A DNA stretch of 64,000 nucleotides. Origin: Synechococcus sp. Nb3U1 (GTDB lineage Bacteria; Cyanobacteriota; Cyanobacteriia; Thermostichales; Thermostichaceae). The notes under the pieces were generated by a model, which was not told where the DNA came from, made no database searches, and worked only from the letters and a program-made list of their open reading frames with translations. Positions 27,335 through 36,245 of this stretch are shown piece by piece (positions within the stretch are counted from its first letter, which is position 1; every line of letters begins with the position of its first letter). The stretch lies in contig NZ_JAKFYQ010000001.1 of assembly GCF_021533835.1 (NCBI RefSeq), forward strand, positions 592,079-656,078. The letters are read 5' to 3'. The translations under genes and the position numbers were made by a program.

Positions 27335-28171
27335 TCAAAGAGATTCATCTGTAGACTCAACGGAACTGCGGGAAATCTTGAAGGAAATATCCAACGCCCA
27401 AAAGGTGATCCCCAAAGACAAAACCCCCAGCACTCCTGCCAACGGATTGCCCCCAACTCCTGTGACCCATTCCGGGGCTCTGCCTGTATAGTCTACCCAA
27501 TTGAGATTATTCACCCAGGTGATGCCCCACACCCAGCCAGCATGAAGTCCTAGGCTGAGGCCCAGTTTGTTGTGTGTCCAACGACGGGCTTGAACCAGCA
27601 GTAATCCCATCAACCCCAACCCCGGAAACTGTGGCCAAGTGGCCAGAATCTCCGGCAGCGGCTTGAGAAAATGAGCGATGGCAAATATCAGGCTGGATCC
27701 CCAGGAGGCAAAAGCCATTCCATAATCCAGCGTCATTTCCTCCAGCATCCAACCGCGAAAAAATAGCTCCTCCACCAGCGCCACGGCAAAACCCAGGAGT
27801 AACCCCAGCAGACTGTAGCCCAGCAGGGAGCCCCAACCAACTGGCCTCCAGGTCAGCCACCCAAACCCCCCTTCCACGGCAAAGAGCAGCAGCAGCCCCC
27901 CGCACCCCGTCACTAGGCCCTGTAGGATCCGGCCCTGGCAAGCCCAACTGCGATCCAGACCATAGGTGGCAAATCCACGGGATCCCCGCCACTCACCCCA
28001 TAGCCAGATCCAGCCCAGCAACAGGCCGTACAGAGGCAGCCATAGGTAGTCGCGCCCACCGGGAAAGAGCCACCAGCCCACCCCGACAAACGGTAACCAC
28101 CCCAGAGCCAGGATCCCCAGAAAATACAGCAGCCGCCCAGGAAAAGGGCTGGCACTCAGTCGAGGGAACAT
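27335..28171 (-). CDS. CPBP-family intramembrane metalloprotease
   Basis: 278 residues, about eight hydrophobic segments. The Abi/CPBP motifs are present: EELFFRGWMLEE (motif 1, Glu-Glu-x-x-x-Arg), FAIAHFLKP (motif 2, His) and LHAGWVWGI (motif 3, His). These form the metal site of intramembrane CAAX-type or related proteases. The substrate is unknown. It follows clpS by 5 bases on the same strand and is almost certainly co-transcribed with it. The start MFPRLSASPFPG is close behind the clpS stop; no strong ribosome site of its own, so coupling is likely. Confidence 0.85.
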   Translation of the reverse strand: MFPRLSASPFPGRLLYFLGILALGWLPFVGVGWWLFPGGRDYLWLPLYGLLLGWIWLWGEWRGSRGFATYGLDRSWACQGRILQGLVTGCGGLLLLFAVEGGFGWLTWRPVGWGSLLGYSLLGLLLGFAVALVEELFFRGWMLEEMTLDYGMAFASWGSSLIFAIAHFLKPLPEILATWPQFPGLGLMGLLLVQARRWTHNKLGLSLGLHAGWVWGITWVNNLNWVDYTGRAPEWVTGVGGNPLAGVLGVLSLGITFWALDISFKISRSSVESTDESL

Positions 28172-28176
28172 CAGGC

Positions 28177-28458
28177 TCAGCGTTCCGGTTCAATCGAACT
28201 GGTCAGGCCATGCTGGCGTAGCTGTTCACAATAAAACTCGGCGTGCTCTTGGGGCACCACAATCACCACGGCCATGCCATTGTTGTGGGCTTCTAGCATG
28301 ATCTCCGTAGCTTGGGGTGGCATCATTGCCGGAATCACTTGTACCAAAACTCCCACCACATATTCCATGGTGTTGAAGTCGTCGTTGTGCAGCAGCACCC
28401 GGTACATGGGCATGTGCTTTGGGGTGACAGAGGGTTTAACCAGAGTCTCCGTAGGCAC
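28177..28458 (-). CDS. clpS: ClpS, adaptor of the Clp protease
   Basis: About 93 residues. Core motif MYRVLLHNDDFNTMEYVV followed by IMLEAHNNGMAVVIVVPQEHAE, the ClpS fold that binds the ClpC N-domain and delivers N-degron substrates to ClpCP. A GTG at 28467 is also in frame but overlaps the AAGGAG; the GTG at 28458 is 8 bases after AAGGAG and so is the better start (PTETLVKPSVT). Cyanobacteria may have two ClpS paralogues; I cannot say which this is. Its partner ClpC is encoded 20 kb away in the same window. It leads a two-gene operon with the CPBP protease. Confidence 0.9.
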   Translation of the reverse strand: MPTETLVKPSVTPKHMPMYRVLLHNDDFNTMEYVVGVLVQVIPAMMPPQATEIMLEAHNNGMAVVIVVPQEHAEFYCEQLRQHGLTSSIEPER

Positions 28459-28767
28459 GAGGATCACTCCTTAAGGTGACGACAACAAGGTGACAAAGCG
28501 TAATGAAATTTTAGCCTTCTCAGCCCCCAGCGTGGGGTTCAAAAAGAAACAGCGCCCAGAGGACAAACCCCCTATAGAGGGGATCCCCAAGTTCCATCCA
28601 CAGCGCCACGCCCAAGGAGTTCTTTAGGTATTTAGGCATTAAACAAACGCTAACCAAGCTTTCACCTGCTCACAACCTCAGTACAGGCACAAAAATGCTT
28701 GACTAAGGGCGATTGGTTTTTGTTGCGGATCCCTTTACATTTTGCCTGCGTCGCTGAGGTTGGTCTT

Positions 28768-30498
28768 ATGAGTCCCCTGCATTCCCGTCGCTTTTTCCTG
28801 CAACTGATGATGTTTGGGGGTGGGGCAGCCGCTCTAGCCGCCTGCGGAGGCAGTTCCAGTTCTTCGGTTGCCCCATTGGGTGAGCCCGGTTTTCCGCAGG
28901 GGGTGTTCGCCGGGGATCCGACAGCTCAAGGGGCGGTGCTCTCGACGCGGGTGATCCCTGCCGGTGCGGTGGATAGCGTATCGGTCACTTTGCAGATTGC
29001 CGATAATCCTGATTTTGCCTCGATTGTGCAGCAGATTCCACTGAGTGCCCGCCGCACTGCCGGGAGTAACTATCGCAACGAGCCCGGAGATTACATCGCC
29101 CGCGTTGTGGTACAGGGGTTACCGCCTGCCCAAACGTTCTACTACCGCTTTGTCAGTGCCGATGGCTTTACTAGCCCCGTGGGGCAGTTCCGGACGCTAC
29201 CGGAGGCTGGGGATGGACGGGCCATTCGCTTTATGCACATCAGTTGTGCCAATGAGCCACCGTTCCCGATTGGGGCTGCCATGTTGGCGGAAGTGGGCCG
29301 AGGAGACATTGACTTTATTTCCTTCAACGGGGATACCGTCTATGCCGACCGTTTCTGGCTGGGGCTAGATCCAACGGGGAACTTAGATTTTTACCGCAGC
29401 CTCTACCGTGACCAACGGGATCCCAACTATGCGGGGCCCGAGTTCCCGCAGCTGTTTGGCCGCACTTCTTTTGTGATCAACTGGGATGACCATGAGGTGA
29501 TCGACAACTACAGCGGCCAGAAGGATCGGGGTGGCCCTGCGGTGCAGTTGGACGACACCACCGGGCAAACCCGCGATGTGGAAGACTTGAAAGTATTGGG
29601 GTACCAAGCCTTCTTTGAGTACAACCCCATTACTCCTAGCCTCACGGATGTGGGAGGTGTGAATGCTCGGGATCGGGTGTTTCGCAGCTTCCGCTATGGG
29701 GCCAATGCGGAGGTGTTCATCCCCGATTTACGCCAATACCGGGATTTGGCGGTGGTCACTCCGATTTTGCCCATTTTGCCCCCCGGACTGACCCGGCAGC
29801 AATTTTTGGCTCTCTCCGGTATTAGCCTTACCCCCGAACAGGAGGCCCTCTTCTTTGGTCCACCGGGATCCGAAGAAGCGCTCTTTAACCTGCTGCGTCG
29901 TACCCCGCGCACTCTGTTGGGTGGCCCGCAAAAGCAATGGTTGCTGAATGGCCTACGCAACTCCACTGCTACCTACAAATTCATCGTCAGCCAGTTCCCG
30001 ATTACTGTCACCTATTTCCGCTCCAACGATGTCTGGGAGGGCTACTGGCTGGAACGGCAGGAGGTACTGGACTTTATTGAGGCTAACAACATCCGCAACG
30101 TGGTGTTCTTAACGGGGAATAACCATGCCGGCTTCATTGGGCAAGTTAATCCCGGTAGTGATAACCCGATTTGGGAAGTATGGGCTGGTCCTACCGGGCG
30201 CAGTGTCACTGCCCTCAGTATTGATGAGTTGGGCAATCAATTGGGGATCCCCAACGCCAGCCGCATCTATTACGGTATTGTCAATGGCTTTCTGGCCCCG
30301 GTGAACCCTAGTAATCCGCAAATCAGTGGCATCCCGGGGGTAACCACCAGTAATCTACGCTTTCTGGAACTGGCGGTGCCCAATTATCACACCATTGAGG
30401 TTTCTGGCAGCCAGTGTACCATCCAGATCAAAGGCCCGACCGGCAGTGTCTTGACGGATCCCTTCGGTCGACGTGGAGAGTTAATTTTGCCTCAATAA
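28768..30498 (+). CDS. PhoD-family alkaline phosphatase/phosphodiesterase, lipoprotein
   Basis: About 576 residues from MSPLHSRRFFLQLMM; upstream in-frame codons exist, but GAGG lies before this ATG. A twin-Arg signal (SRRFF) is combined with a lipobox AALAACGGSSS, so it is probably Tat-exported and lipid-anchored. The PhoD N-terminal domain (FPQGVFAGDPT) is followed by the metallophosphatase body: FMHISCAN, FISFNGDTVYADRF, VINWDDHEVIDNY, FLTGNNHAGF. It would release phosphate from organic esters outside the cell using Ca/Fe. A Pho box was not identified upstream. The catalytic core appears complete. The 300 bp upstream holds no gene that I can support. Confidence 0.88.
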   Translation: MSPLHSRRFFLQLMMFGGGAAALAACGGSSSSSVAPLGEPGFPQGVFAGDPTAQGAVLSTRVIPAGAVDSVSVTLQIADNPDFASIVQQIPLSARRTAGSNYRNEPGDYIARVVVQGLPPAQTFYYRFVSADGFTSPVGQFRTLPEAGDGRAIRFMHISCANEPPFPIGAAMLAEVGRGDIDFISFNGDTVYADRFWLGLDPTGNLDFYRSLYRDQRDPNYAGPEFPQLFGRTSFVINWDDHEVIDNYSGQKDRGGPAVQLDDTTGQTRDVEDLKVLGYQAFFEYNPITPSLTDVGGVNARDRVFRSFRYGANAEVFIPDLRQYRDLAVVTPILPILPPGLTRQQFLALSGISLTPEQEALFFGPPGSEEALFNLLRRTPRTLLGGPQKQWLLNGLRNSTATYKFIVSQFPITVTYFRSNDVWEGYWLERQEVLDFIEANNIRNVVFLTGNNHAGFIGQVNPGSDNPIWEVWAGPTGRSVTALSIDELGNQLGIPNASRIYYGIVNGFLAPVNPSNPQISGIPGVTTSNLRFLELAVPNYHTIEVSGSQCTIQIKGPTGSVLTDPFGRRGELILPQ

Positions 30499-30592
30499 AA
30501 GCTGGACTGGTTCACAGAAAATTTATAGTTTTAGCCAGCCCATTCTGATCAGAATCCAGAGATCCTTGTTGTGCTTTGGGATCCCTGTTTTT

Positions 30593-30642
30593 TGTGATCT
30601 AGATCATTCTGATGATCCCATGCCTCAGTGTTAAAGTATAAA
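30593..30642 (+). promoter_or_regulatory. CRP-like site and possible -10 box
   Basis: TGTGATCTAGATCATT at 30593-30608 contains the 12 bp palindrome TGATCTAGATCA and matches the left half and three bases of the right half of TGTGA-N6-TCACA, the CRP/SYCRP1 consensus. TATAAA at 30637-30642 could be a -10 element, placing the site about 48 bases before a start point. The next gene on this strand begins at 30877. The 378 bp region holds no other gene. Confidence 0.35.
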
Positions 30643-30876
30643 AGTCATCAGGAAGAGAGCTGATCACTTGATTCAGATGGCTGCGGCTTGGGAAAGAACT
30701 TTTGGGGTGGAGAAAGGGGAGAGATAGCTTCTGTTGAACTTCAGTGGTTCTGAATACAGTTAAAGCTCAAACCTTTTCCGAGATGAGGTGATTTGTTGAA
30801 GAGTAGCGTTCCCGTTGAAAGATGGGATCCCTGTTGCCAACTCAATTCTTTTTTCTTCTTTAAGGAGTGTGGTCTT

Positions 30877-31236
30877 ATGTCTTCTCTGCGTAGCTGGTTA
30901 GTGGTCGGTGTGGTAGCAGCGGCTTCTGTAGTGGGTGGAGCTGAGGCTTGGGCCCAAAGTCGTAACCTGTGGCTGCTCCATGGGCAATCGACGGTGACGA
31001 CGGGCTATTTCTATTCGGGTGAGAACATTTGGGCGGAGTGTGATGTGGATTGCTACGACGTCGATTTGGTTCTCTATGATGCCAACGGTCGGGTGGTGGA
31101 TGCCGATGAGCTGCGCGATGATTACCCGATCGTGCAGGCCCCCTATGAGGGCAACTTTTCCGTCAAGGTGATCATGTACAATTGCACCCATGCCGCCGGT
31201 TGTGGTGTCAGTATGGATTCTGATTACGGATTTTAG
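30877..31236 (+). CDS. Small secreted protein, unknown function
   Basis: 119 residues from the ATG at 30877 (MSSLRSWLVVGVVAAAS), which follows AAGGAG. A signal peptide ends near AEAWAQS. The mature part is about 90 residues, acidic, with four Cys (CDVDC, YNC, AGC) and a predicted beta-rich pattern (YFYSGENIWAECD, LVLYDANGRVVDADE, GNFSVKVIMYN). No family recognised. Its stop overlaps the stop of the glycosyltransferase gene on the other strand (31233-31236). Confidence 0.75.
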   Translation: MSSLRSWLVVGVVAAASVVGGAEAWAQSRNLWLLHGQSTVTTGYFYSGENIWAECDVDCYDVDLVLYDANGRVVDADELRDDYPIVQAPYEGNFSVKVIMYNCTHAAGCGVSMDSDYGF

Positions 31237-33548
31237 GCTGCCTGACTGGCAGAGTGGGCTTTGGCCTGGGTGAATTTGCTCAGGCCATGTACGGTTTTTT
31301 CCCAGTAAAAAGGTTTGGTAAACAGTTGCCAAAGAGCCATATAGGCAGCCATGGAGTGTAGCTGCCAATAGATGGGGTTGAGGAGAGCGTAGAGAGCTAA
31401 GTCGTAATAGCCACGCCGGAACACCGCGATCAAATTGAGATAAATGCCAATGGCATTGCCCAGGATCAGATTAAACAAGCCAATATAAATTAGCCAACTG
31501 GGAAACAGATTTTGTAGCCAACTGGCACGGGTGAACCACCAATATAAAAACATCAGCCACATGATCGGGCTGGTGAGGAAGGTAACGAAGGTGCCGCCGA
31601 TGAAGAATTGGTAGGAGAGCCAGTTTTTCAGGCCCAGTTTGCGCAGAGAACGCAGTGGGTGGCGATTGTGTACCAACCATGTTTGCATGTAACCCTTGAT
31701 CCAGCGGGAGCGTTGCCGAATCCAGTTTTTGGTGGCGCAGTTGGCCTCTTCGTAGGTGGTGGAGTTGATCACGCCGACGGTATAGCCGTGCTGGCTGGCC
31801 CGAATGCCCAAGTCCGCATCTTCGGTAACATTAAAGGGATCCCATCCTTCTAGTTCCCGCAGGCGATCGGTACGGAAATGGTTGCTGGTTCCTCCAAGCG
31901 GGATGGGTACTTTTAGGGTTTCGAGGCCTGGCAAGAGATAGTCAAACCAATAGGAGTATTCTAGGGTGAACATGCGTGTCAGGAAGTTCTCTTCACGGTT
32001 GAAATAGTTGAGGGCTGCTTGCACGCACACCAGACTAGGATCCCCTTTGCGGAAGGCAATCACCGCTTTTTTTAGTTGATCTGGATCAGGAATATCTTCA
32101 GCATCATAAATGGTTAGATAATCACCACGGGCAAAGGCAAGACCATAATTACAGGCTTTGGGTTTAGTCTTGGGATGGCTTTCCGGTACTCGGATTAAAC
32201 GAACAAAGTTAGGGGGGTTAGCAGCGCGGGCAGCATCAATGGTAACTTGATCTTTTTCCTCCAGCAGGATCAAAACATCCAACTTCTCGTGCGGGTAATT
32301 TAGCTTAGACAGAGATCCAATCAAAATCGGCATCACCTCCGGCTCGTTGTAAACCGGCACCAACACCGTGTAGATGGGCAAACTGCGGTCATCCACAGCG
32401 GCCACTTCCGCATCGGTAATTTGATGGAATTGGTCGGCGGATCCCGCCAAGCTGAGGATCAATTTGTAAAGAATGGAGCCGATGTAAAATACGTTGATCA
32501 ACAACACCAACAGGGTGAGGGTACTCCAGGGAGCTATAGTCAGGCCCCATACTAAGGCCAACACTAGCCCATAGCCCACCAGAATTTGCGGCGGGGTAAA
32601 CACCCGCGAGGCGGATTCTTCCGGTAGGCGGGCCAACAACCTGAACACGGCATCTTGGCTGAACTTGGAACCATGGGTTTGATCCAACAGTTGGGTGATA
32701 TCCGCTTCGGTGCCCAAGACTTTCTCGATGCGCAGGCCAGGCCGCAGGGTGTAAATGGCCTCATCTACTACCAGATCGAGCGGATCCTGCACCATCACCA
32801 TCAAGGTGTCGCTATCCGCCCAAGCAAGCGGATAAAAGAGGTGGCGCATCATACTCTGGGGATCAAAGCGTTGGCTCAGGGTTTTATCGATGTAAAGCAG
32901 CCCAGAACCGATCAGGTCTGACAACACCGGATAGCCCAACAACTGGGTGATCATGCCCAGGTAGTCTTTCGGGTCAAGGTAATTGAGGCGGGTTAACACC
33001 TGTCCCAGGCTGGATCCCGTGCGCCGACGAATGTTTTGCACCGCCTGCCATTGTTCTAGCGTTAGCTTGCTACCCAAAAAATCCGCAACCAGTTTGCGCT
33101 CCACGAGCACCGAGAGAATCTGCTTTTCGGTGGCGGGGATCTCGTGAATCGCGGCATCGGGCCAGAGACGTTGCACACTTCGCCGCACCATCGGGTGGCC
33201 CAGTTCTTCGGTGGCTACCACCAAGGTATTGGCATTGGCCCAACCACAGAGTAAAAAACGCACCGGCACCAGATCCACCGCCTCCACCAACCAAAGCAAC
33301 TCTGGGTCGAGAGGATGCTGTTTTAGCCAATCCCACAAGGTGGGCCGATTCGTAATACGGGCACAGAGCCTTACAAATTTGGAAGGATGCATCCACCCCA
33401 AACTCCAGAAGGCACGGGGCAGAGAACAAAAGGCCCGTTGTTGATATTCTCGTGCTTCTGCCAGTTGCTCAGCGGTGAAATACCCGGTGCGGATTAGCCA
33501 GGATTCTATGAGCAGCATGGCAAAACTTGGCGTGACAGAACGAATCAT
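31233..33548 (-). CDS. Membrane glycosyltransferase (GT2, synthase type) with N-terminal MshEN-like domain
   Basis: 771 residues. Residues about 10-290 hold type II secretion E/MshE N-terminal-like repeats (WLIRTGYFTAEQLAEAREYQ; QNIRRRTGSSLGQVLTRLNY followed by YLDPKDYL), a fold that binds c-di-GMP in several proteins. Two membrane spans (about 323-365) precede the GT2 domain: YTVLVPVYNE, IYDAED, TEDADLG, QRSRW (Q-x-x-R-W of processive synthases), with about four more spans at the C-terminus. No PilZ domain is present. The BcsB-like gene lies 13 bases upstream on the same strand, so the two form a synthase pair like BcsA-BcsB. E. coli NfrB (GT plus MshEN) is the nearest described analogue. 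The polymer is unknown. Inference: a c-di-GMP-controlled exopolysaccharide synthase. Confidence 0.85.
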   Translation of the reverse strand: MIRSVTPSFAMLLIESWLIRTGYFTAEQLAEAREYQQRAFCSLPRAFWSLGWMHPSKFVRLCARITNRPTLWDWLKQHPLDPELLWLVEAVDLVPVRFLLCGWANANTLVVATEELGHPMVRRSVQRLWPDAAIHEIPATEKQILSVLVERKLVADFLGSKLTLEQWQAVQNIRRRTGSSLGQVLTRLNYLDPKDYLGMITQLLGYPVLSDLIGSGLLYIDKTLSQRFDPQSMMRHLFYPLAWADSDTLMVMVQDPLDLVVDEAIYTLRPGLRIEKVLGTEADITQLLDQTHGSKFSQDAVFRLLARLPEESASRVFTPPQILVGYGLVLALVWGLTIAPWSTLTLLVLLINVFYIGSILYKLILSLAGSADQFHQITDAEVAAVDDRSLPIYTVLVPVYNEPEVMPILIGSLSKLNYPHEKLDVLILLEEKDQVTIDAARAANPPNFVRLIRVPESHPKTKPKACNYGLAFARGDYLTIYDAEDIPDPDQLKKAVIAFRKGDPSLVCVQAALNYFNREENFLTRMFTLEYSYWFDYLLPGLETLKVPIPLGGTSNHFRTDRLRELEGWDPFNVTEDADLGIRASQHGYTVGVINSTTYEEANCATKNWIRQRSRWIKGYMQTWLVHNRHPLRSLRKLGLKNWLSYQFFIGGTFVTFLTSPIMWLMFLYWWFTRASWLQNLFPSWLIYIGLFNLILGNAIGIYLNLIAVFRRGYYDLALYALLNPIYWQLHSMAAYMALWQLFTKPFYWEKTVHGLSKFTQAKAHSASQAA

Positions 33549-33561
33549 GAACCAGAGATCC

Positions 33562-35505
33562 TCAGTCTTGGGGTGGGGGGGTGGGCACCTCTGGCAGACG
33601 GGCTAGGCGTCGGTAGAGGCTCCAGGCAACTCCTGCCCCCAGGAGCGCCACCGCAATCACCAGCAAGAACCGATATCGCCACAATAGTAGCCGCCAGTCC
33701 AGGCGGTCTGGGTAGCGCACTTGATAGGTTTGGCCACTCAGATCCCAGCTTTGTACCTGGGTCAGATCGGGGGCTGCGGCATAGGCAGTGACCACATTCC
33801 CCTGCATTTGGCTGGCCAAAAGAGTACGGGGATCCGCAAGAGAACGGCTCAACCGCTCGGCTAGGGTCGGATTGGATCCCCACCAGGAGAGCCAGAGGGT
33901 GGGTTTGCCCCCGAGCAAAAAGTATTGCAGCAGGCCCAGTTCATCTTCCGGTTGAACGGCTAGCACTGCCTGTTGATTGAGGGGGTTAAGGATCTCAAAC
34001 TGGGATCCCAGACGAATCGGGGTGTTGAGATCCACTTGTTCCGGCCCAGCCACGATCAATCCCCAGGCGGCATCCCCCAGTGGAGAGCGGGATACCGGCT
34101 CAGACAACAGTTGTAGGGTGGGTAGCAGCGGCTGAGGAGACAACCGACTCAGGGCTCCCAGTAGATACGCGGCACTGGCGAGCAGGTCGGGATCCCCCAG
34201 AAACAGTTGGCCGGATCCCTCCAGAAGGGCGGGAATTTCCTGCAGCTCCCCAACCGGGGCCTCATACCCACTCCAACTGAAGGCAGAGCTATCTCCCCGT
34301 AGCTGTAGGGTCAATGGGGTCAGGGCTCCCCTACAACTGCCTTGGCTGGGAGCATAATCGAAGCGCAGCTCTAGGGTATTGGCACGGCGCAACAACCCGG
34401 AGGGCAGCCGAAGGCTTTCATTCAGTTGGGTACGCCCCGTCAGGTTGTAGGTTTGCAGCAATACTCCATTCAAAAATACCAAGCCATTTAGCCGATCCCC
34501 AAGCCGACCCTCAACTGATGTCATGACGGCGTTGAGTTGCAAGGCTAGATCCCGCGGTCGGCCACCCAACTGAGCCAGATCGAAGTTCAACAACAAAGAT
34601 TGGGTGCCAATGCCGCGCAGGGTGGGATCCCCAAACCCCAATTGCCGGAGGCTGCGGCGGCTGCCCAAAGGTATGGGTGCGCTGGCGGGTGCCGAGTTAA
34701 GTGGGACAGACCCGCTCAGGAGACCAGGACGCCCCCACTCAGCAGCCAAGGCCCGGATCGCCTCTGGACTGGCTGCCACCCGCAAGGTGGATCCCTGACG
34801 CTGAAGCTGTGGAGCGAAGTCAGGTGACTCCAAAACCACCCGTGGACCACTGCCGGAACCCTTCGTCCAGAGGATCGGGGTTTCAGGAAACTGATGGGCA
34901 AGCAGGCTGTAGAGCCAAAGGGCAGCTTGGGCAGATTCTGGACTGAGATCAGCGGGCACTACCAAGCTAAGCTGGTTGTAGAGGGGGCGAAAAAAATCGG
35001 CTACCGTGCTTTCGGGGATACGGGGCACCACCTGAAAGAAGCTATCGCGTCCTACAATCAAGAACAGGTTTCCGGTGTTGATGTCCTGACAAATATCTCC
35101 GCTGATGGTCAAGAATGGTTGCACCGACAGGTTAATGAAGCGCTCCCCAGGAGGCAAATCTGGGATTGGCACCTGCACAACCGGGTTGGCCCGCAACTGC
35201 CCAATGGAGAACACTCTCACCGGCTCCCGGTTGATCAAAACCCGCACCGTGGATTCCGGATCCAACACTGGCGACGGATCCAAGCGCAACTGCACAAAGC
35301 TGGCAGAGGGGTCGAGCCCTCCAATGGGGGCAGGGATGCCGAGATTGAATTCCGGGCTAGCTCCCTGCAGGACAACAGAGCGGCTATACCCCAATGTTTG
35401 CAAAGAAATCGTTTCTTCCCTCTGAGCTGTGGCTGGCAAGGCTCCCCAACAGGTTAAACCTGCCGCCAGCAGACCCCAGTATTGCCAGTGATATGCCACG
35501 GTCAC
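33562..35505 (-). CDS. BcsB-like periplasmic subunit of an exopolysaccharide synthase
   Basis: 647 residues. Signal peptide (N-terminal span ending ALPATAQ), a long beta-rich periplasmic part of alternating jelly-roll/flavodoxin-like modules (SVVLQGASPEFNLGIP, VRVLINREPVRVFSI, FLTISGDICQDINTGNLFLI, LVFLNGVLLQTYNLTGR), and one C-terminal membrane span (FLLVIAVALLGAGVAW) plus a short cytoplasmic tail. This is the layout of BcsB, the cellulose synthase subunit that holds the polymer at the membrane exit. SGDICQ and LNGVLL resemble conserved BcsB segments. It precedes the glycosyltransferase by 13 bases, so they are co-expressed. Identity as cellulose-specific is not claimed. Confidence 0.82.
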   Translation of the reverse strand: MTVAYHWQYWGLLAAGLTCWGALPATAQREETISLQTLGYSRSVVLQGASPEFNLGIPAPIGGLDPSASFVQLRLDPSPVLDPESTVRVLINREPVRVFSIGQLRANPVVQVPIPDLPPGERFINLSVQPFLTISGDICQDINTGNLFLIVGRDSFFQVVPRIPESTVADFFRPLYNQLSLVVPADLSPESAQAALWLYSLLAHQFPETPILWTKGSGSGPRVVLESPDFAPQLQRQGSTLRVAASPEAIRALAAEWGRPGLLSGSVPLNSAPASAPIPLGSRRSLRQLGFGDPTLRGIGTQSLLLNFDLAQLGGRPRDLALQLNAVMTSVEGRLGDRLNGLVFLNGVLLQTYNLTGRTQLNESLRLPSGLLRRANTLELRFDYAPSQGSCRGALTPLTLQLRGDSSAFSWSGYEAPVGELQEIPALLEGSGQLFLGDPDLLASAAYLLGALSRLSPQPLLPTLQLLSEPVSRSPLGDAAWGLIVAGPEQVDLNTPIRLGSQFEILNPLNQQAVLAVQPEDELGLLQYFLLGGKPTLWLSWWGSNPTLAERLSRSLADPRTLLASQMQGNVVTAYAAAPDLTQVQSWDLSGQTYQVRYPDRLDWRLLLWRYRFLLVIAVALLGAGVAWSLYRRLARLPEVPTPPPQD

Positions 35506-35555
35506 CTATCCTTCCTGCAAAATCCCACTGCTGACCTCACCCCAGATGGGATCCC

Positions 35556-35954
35556 TTAGCGGGCATAGTCATCCTGAAAGCGAACAATGTCGTCTTCTCC
35601 CAGGTATTGGCCATTTTGCACCTCGATCAGAACCAAGGGGATGGTGCCGGGGTTCTCCAGACGGTGCCGGGTGCAGGGAGGAATATAGGTGGATTGGTTG
35701 GAGGTGAGCAGCACCACTTCATCGCCGCAGGTGACACGGGCCGTGCCCAGTACAACAATCCAGTGTTCGCTGCGGTGATAGTGCATCTGCAGGCTGAGAC
35801 GATGGCCTGGCTTGACTTCAAGACGCTTGATTTTGTACATGGGGCCTTCCTCCAAAACCAGAAATGCTCCCCAGGGGCGAATCTCAGCTTTGGGAGCAGT
35901 GGAGGGCAAAAGTTCTAAAGTTGGGGTGGAAGGTTCACTCAAGGCTTGCAGCAT
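35556..35954 (-). CDS. Mannose-6-phosphate isomerase-like cupin
   Basis: 132 residues, the size of the stand-alone type II mannose-6-phosphate isomerase domain. RPWGAFLVLEEGPMYKIKRL, KPGHRLSLQMHYHRSEHWIV (His ligands), GDEVVLLTSNQSTYIPPCTRHRLEN and the ending DDIVRFQDDYAR are the family's conserved blocks. It interconverts mannose-6-phosphate and fructose-6-phosphate, supplying GDP-mannose precursors. It lies 50 bases before the BcsB-like gene on the same strand, so it may supply sugar for the linked synthase. The 291 bp between it and the divergent gene at 36246 contain the likely shared promoters and no gene. Confidence 0.88.
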   Translation of the reverse strand: MLQALSEPSTPTLELLPSTAPKAEIRPWGAFLVLEEGPMYKIKRLEVKPGHRLSLQMHYHRSEHWIVVLGTARVTCGDEVVLLTSNQSTYIPPCTRHRLENPGTIPLVLIEVQNGQYLGEDDIVRFQDDYAR

Positions 35955-36245
35955 CGTCGTATCCTTTCAAGATCTTCATTCACAGGTCAGGCTCTGATCT
36001 GCCCCATTCTCACCTTCGGGCTTAGAGGACACAATTGAAGATCCTGCTGAATTAACCTAAGCAGAAAGTCGTAGGAAAACTTACCTGGCTTGGGGTGCTA
36101 GCTTGGCCTTGTACAGTGACAGCTCCCAGTGGGCCCAATTCCCCGCAAAGTAACTTGGCATGTCAGTTAACTCTTAAAACTGTTAACCATTGAAACAATT
36201 TGATGTTGATTCTGTGCTTAAGTTTTTTCAGTTTGCAACAAAGAA

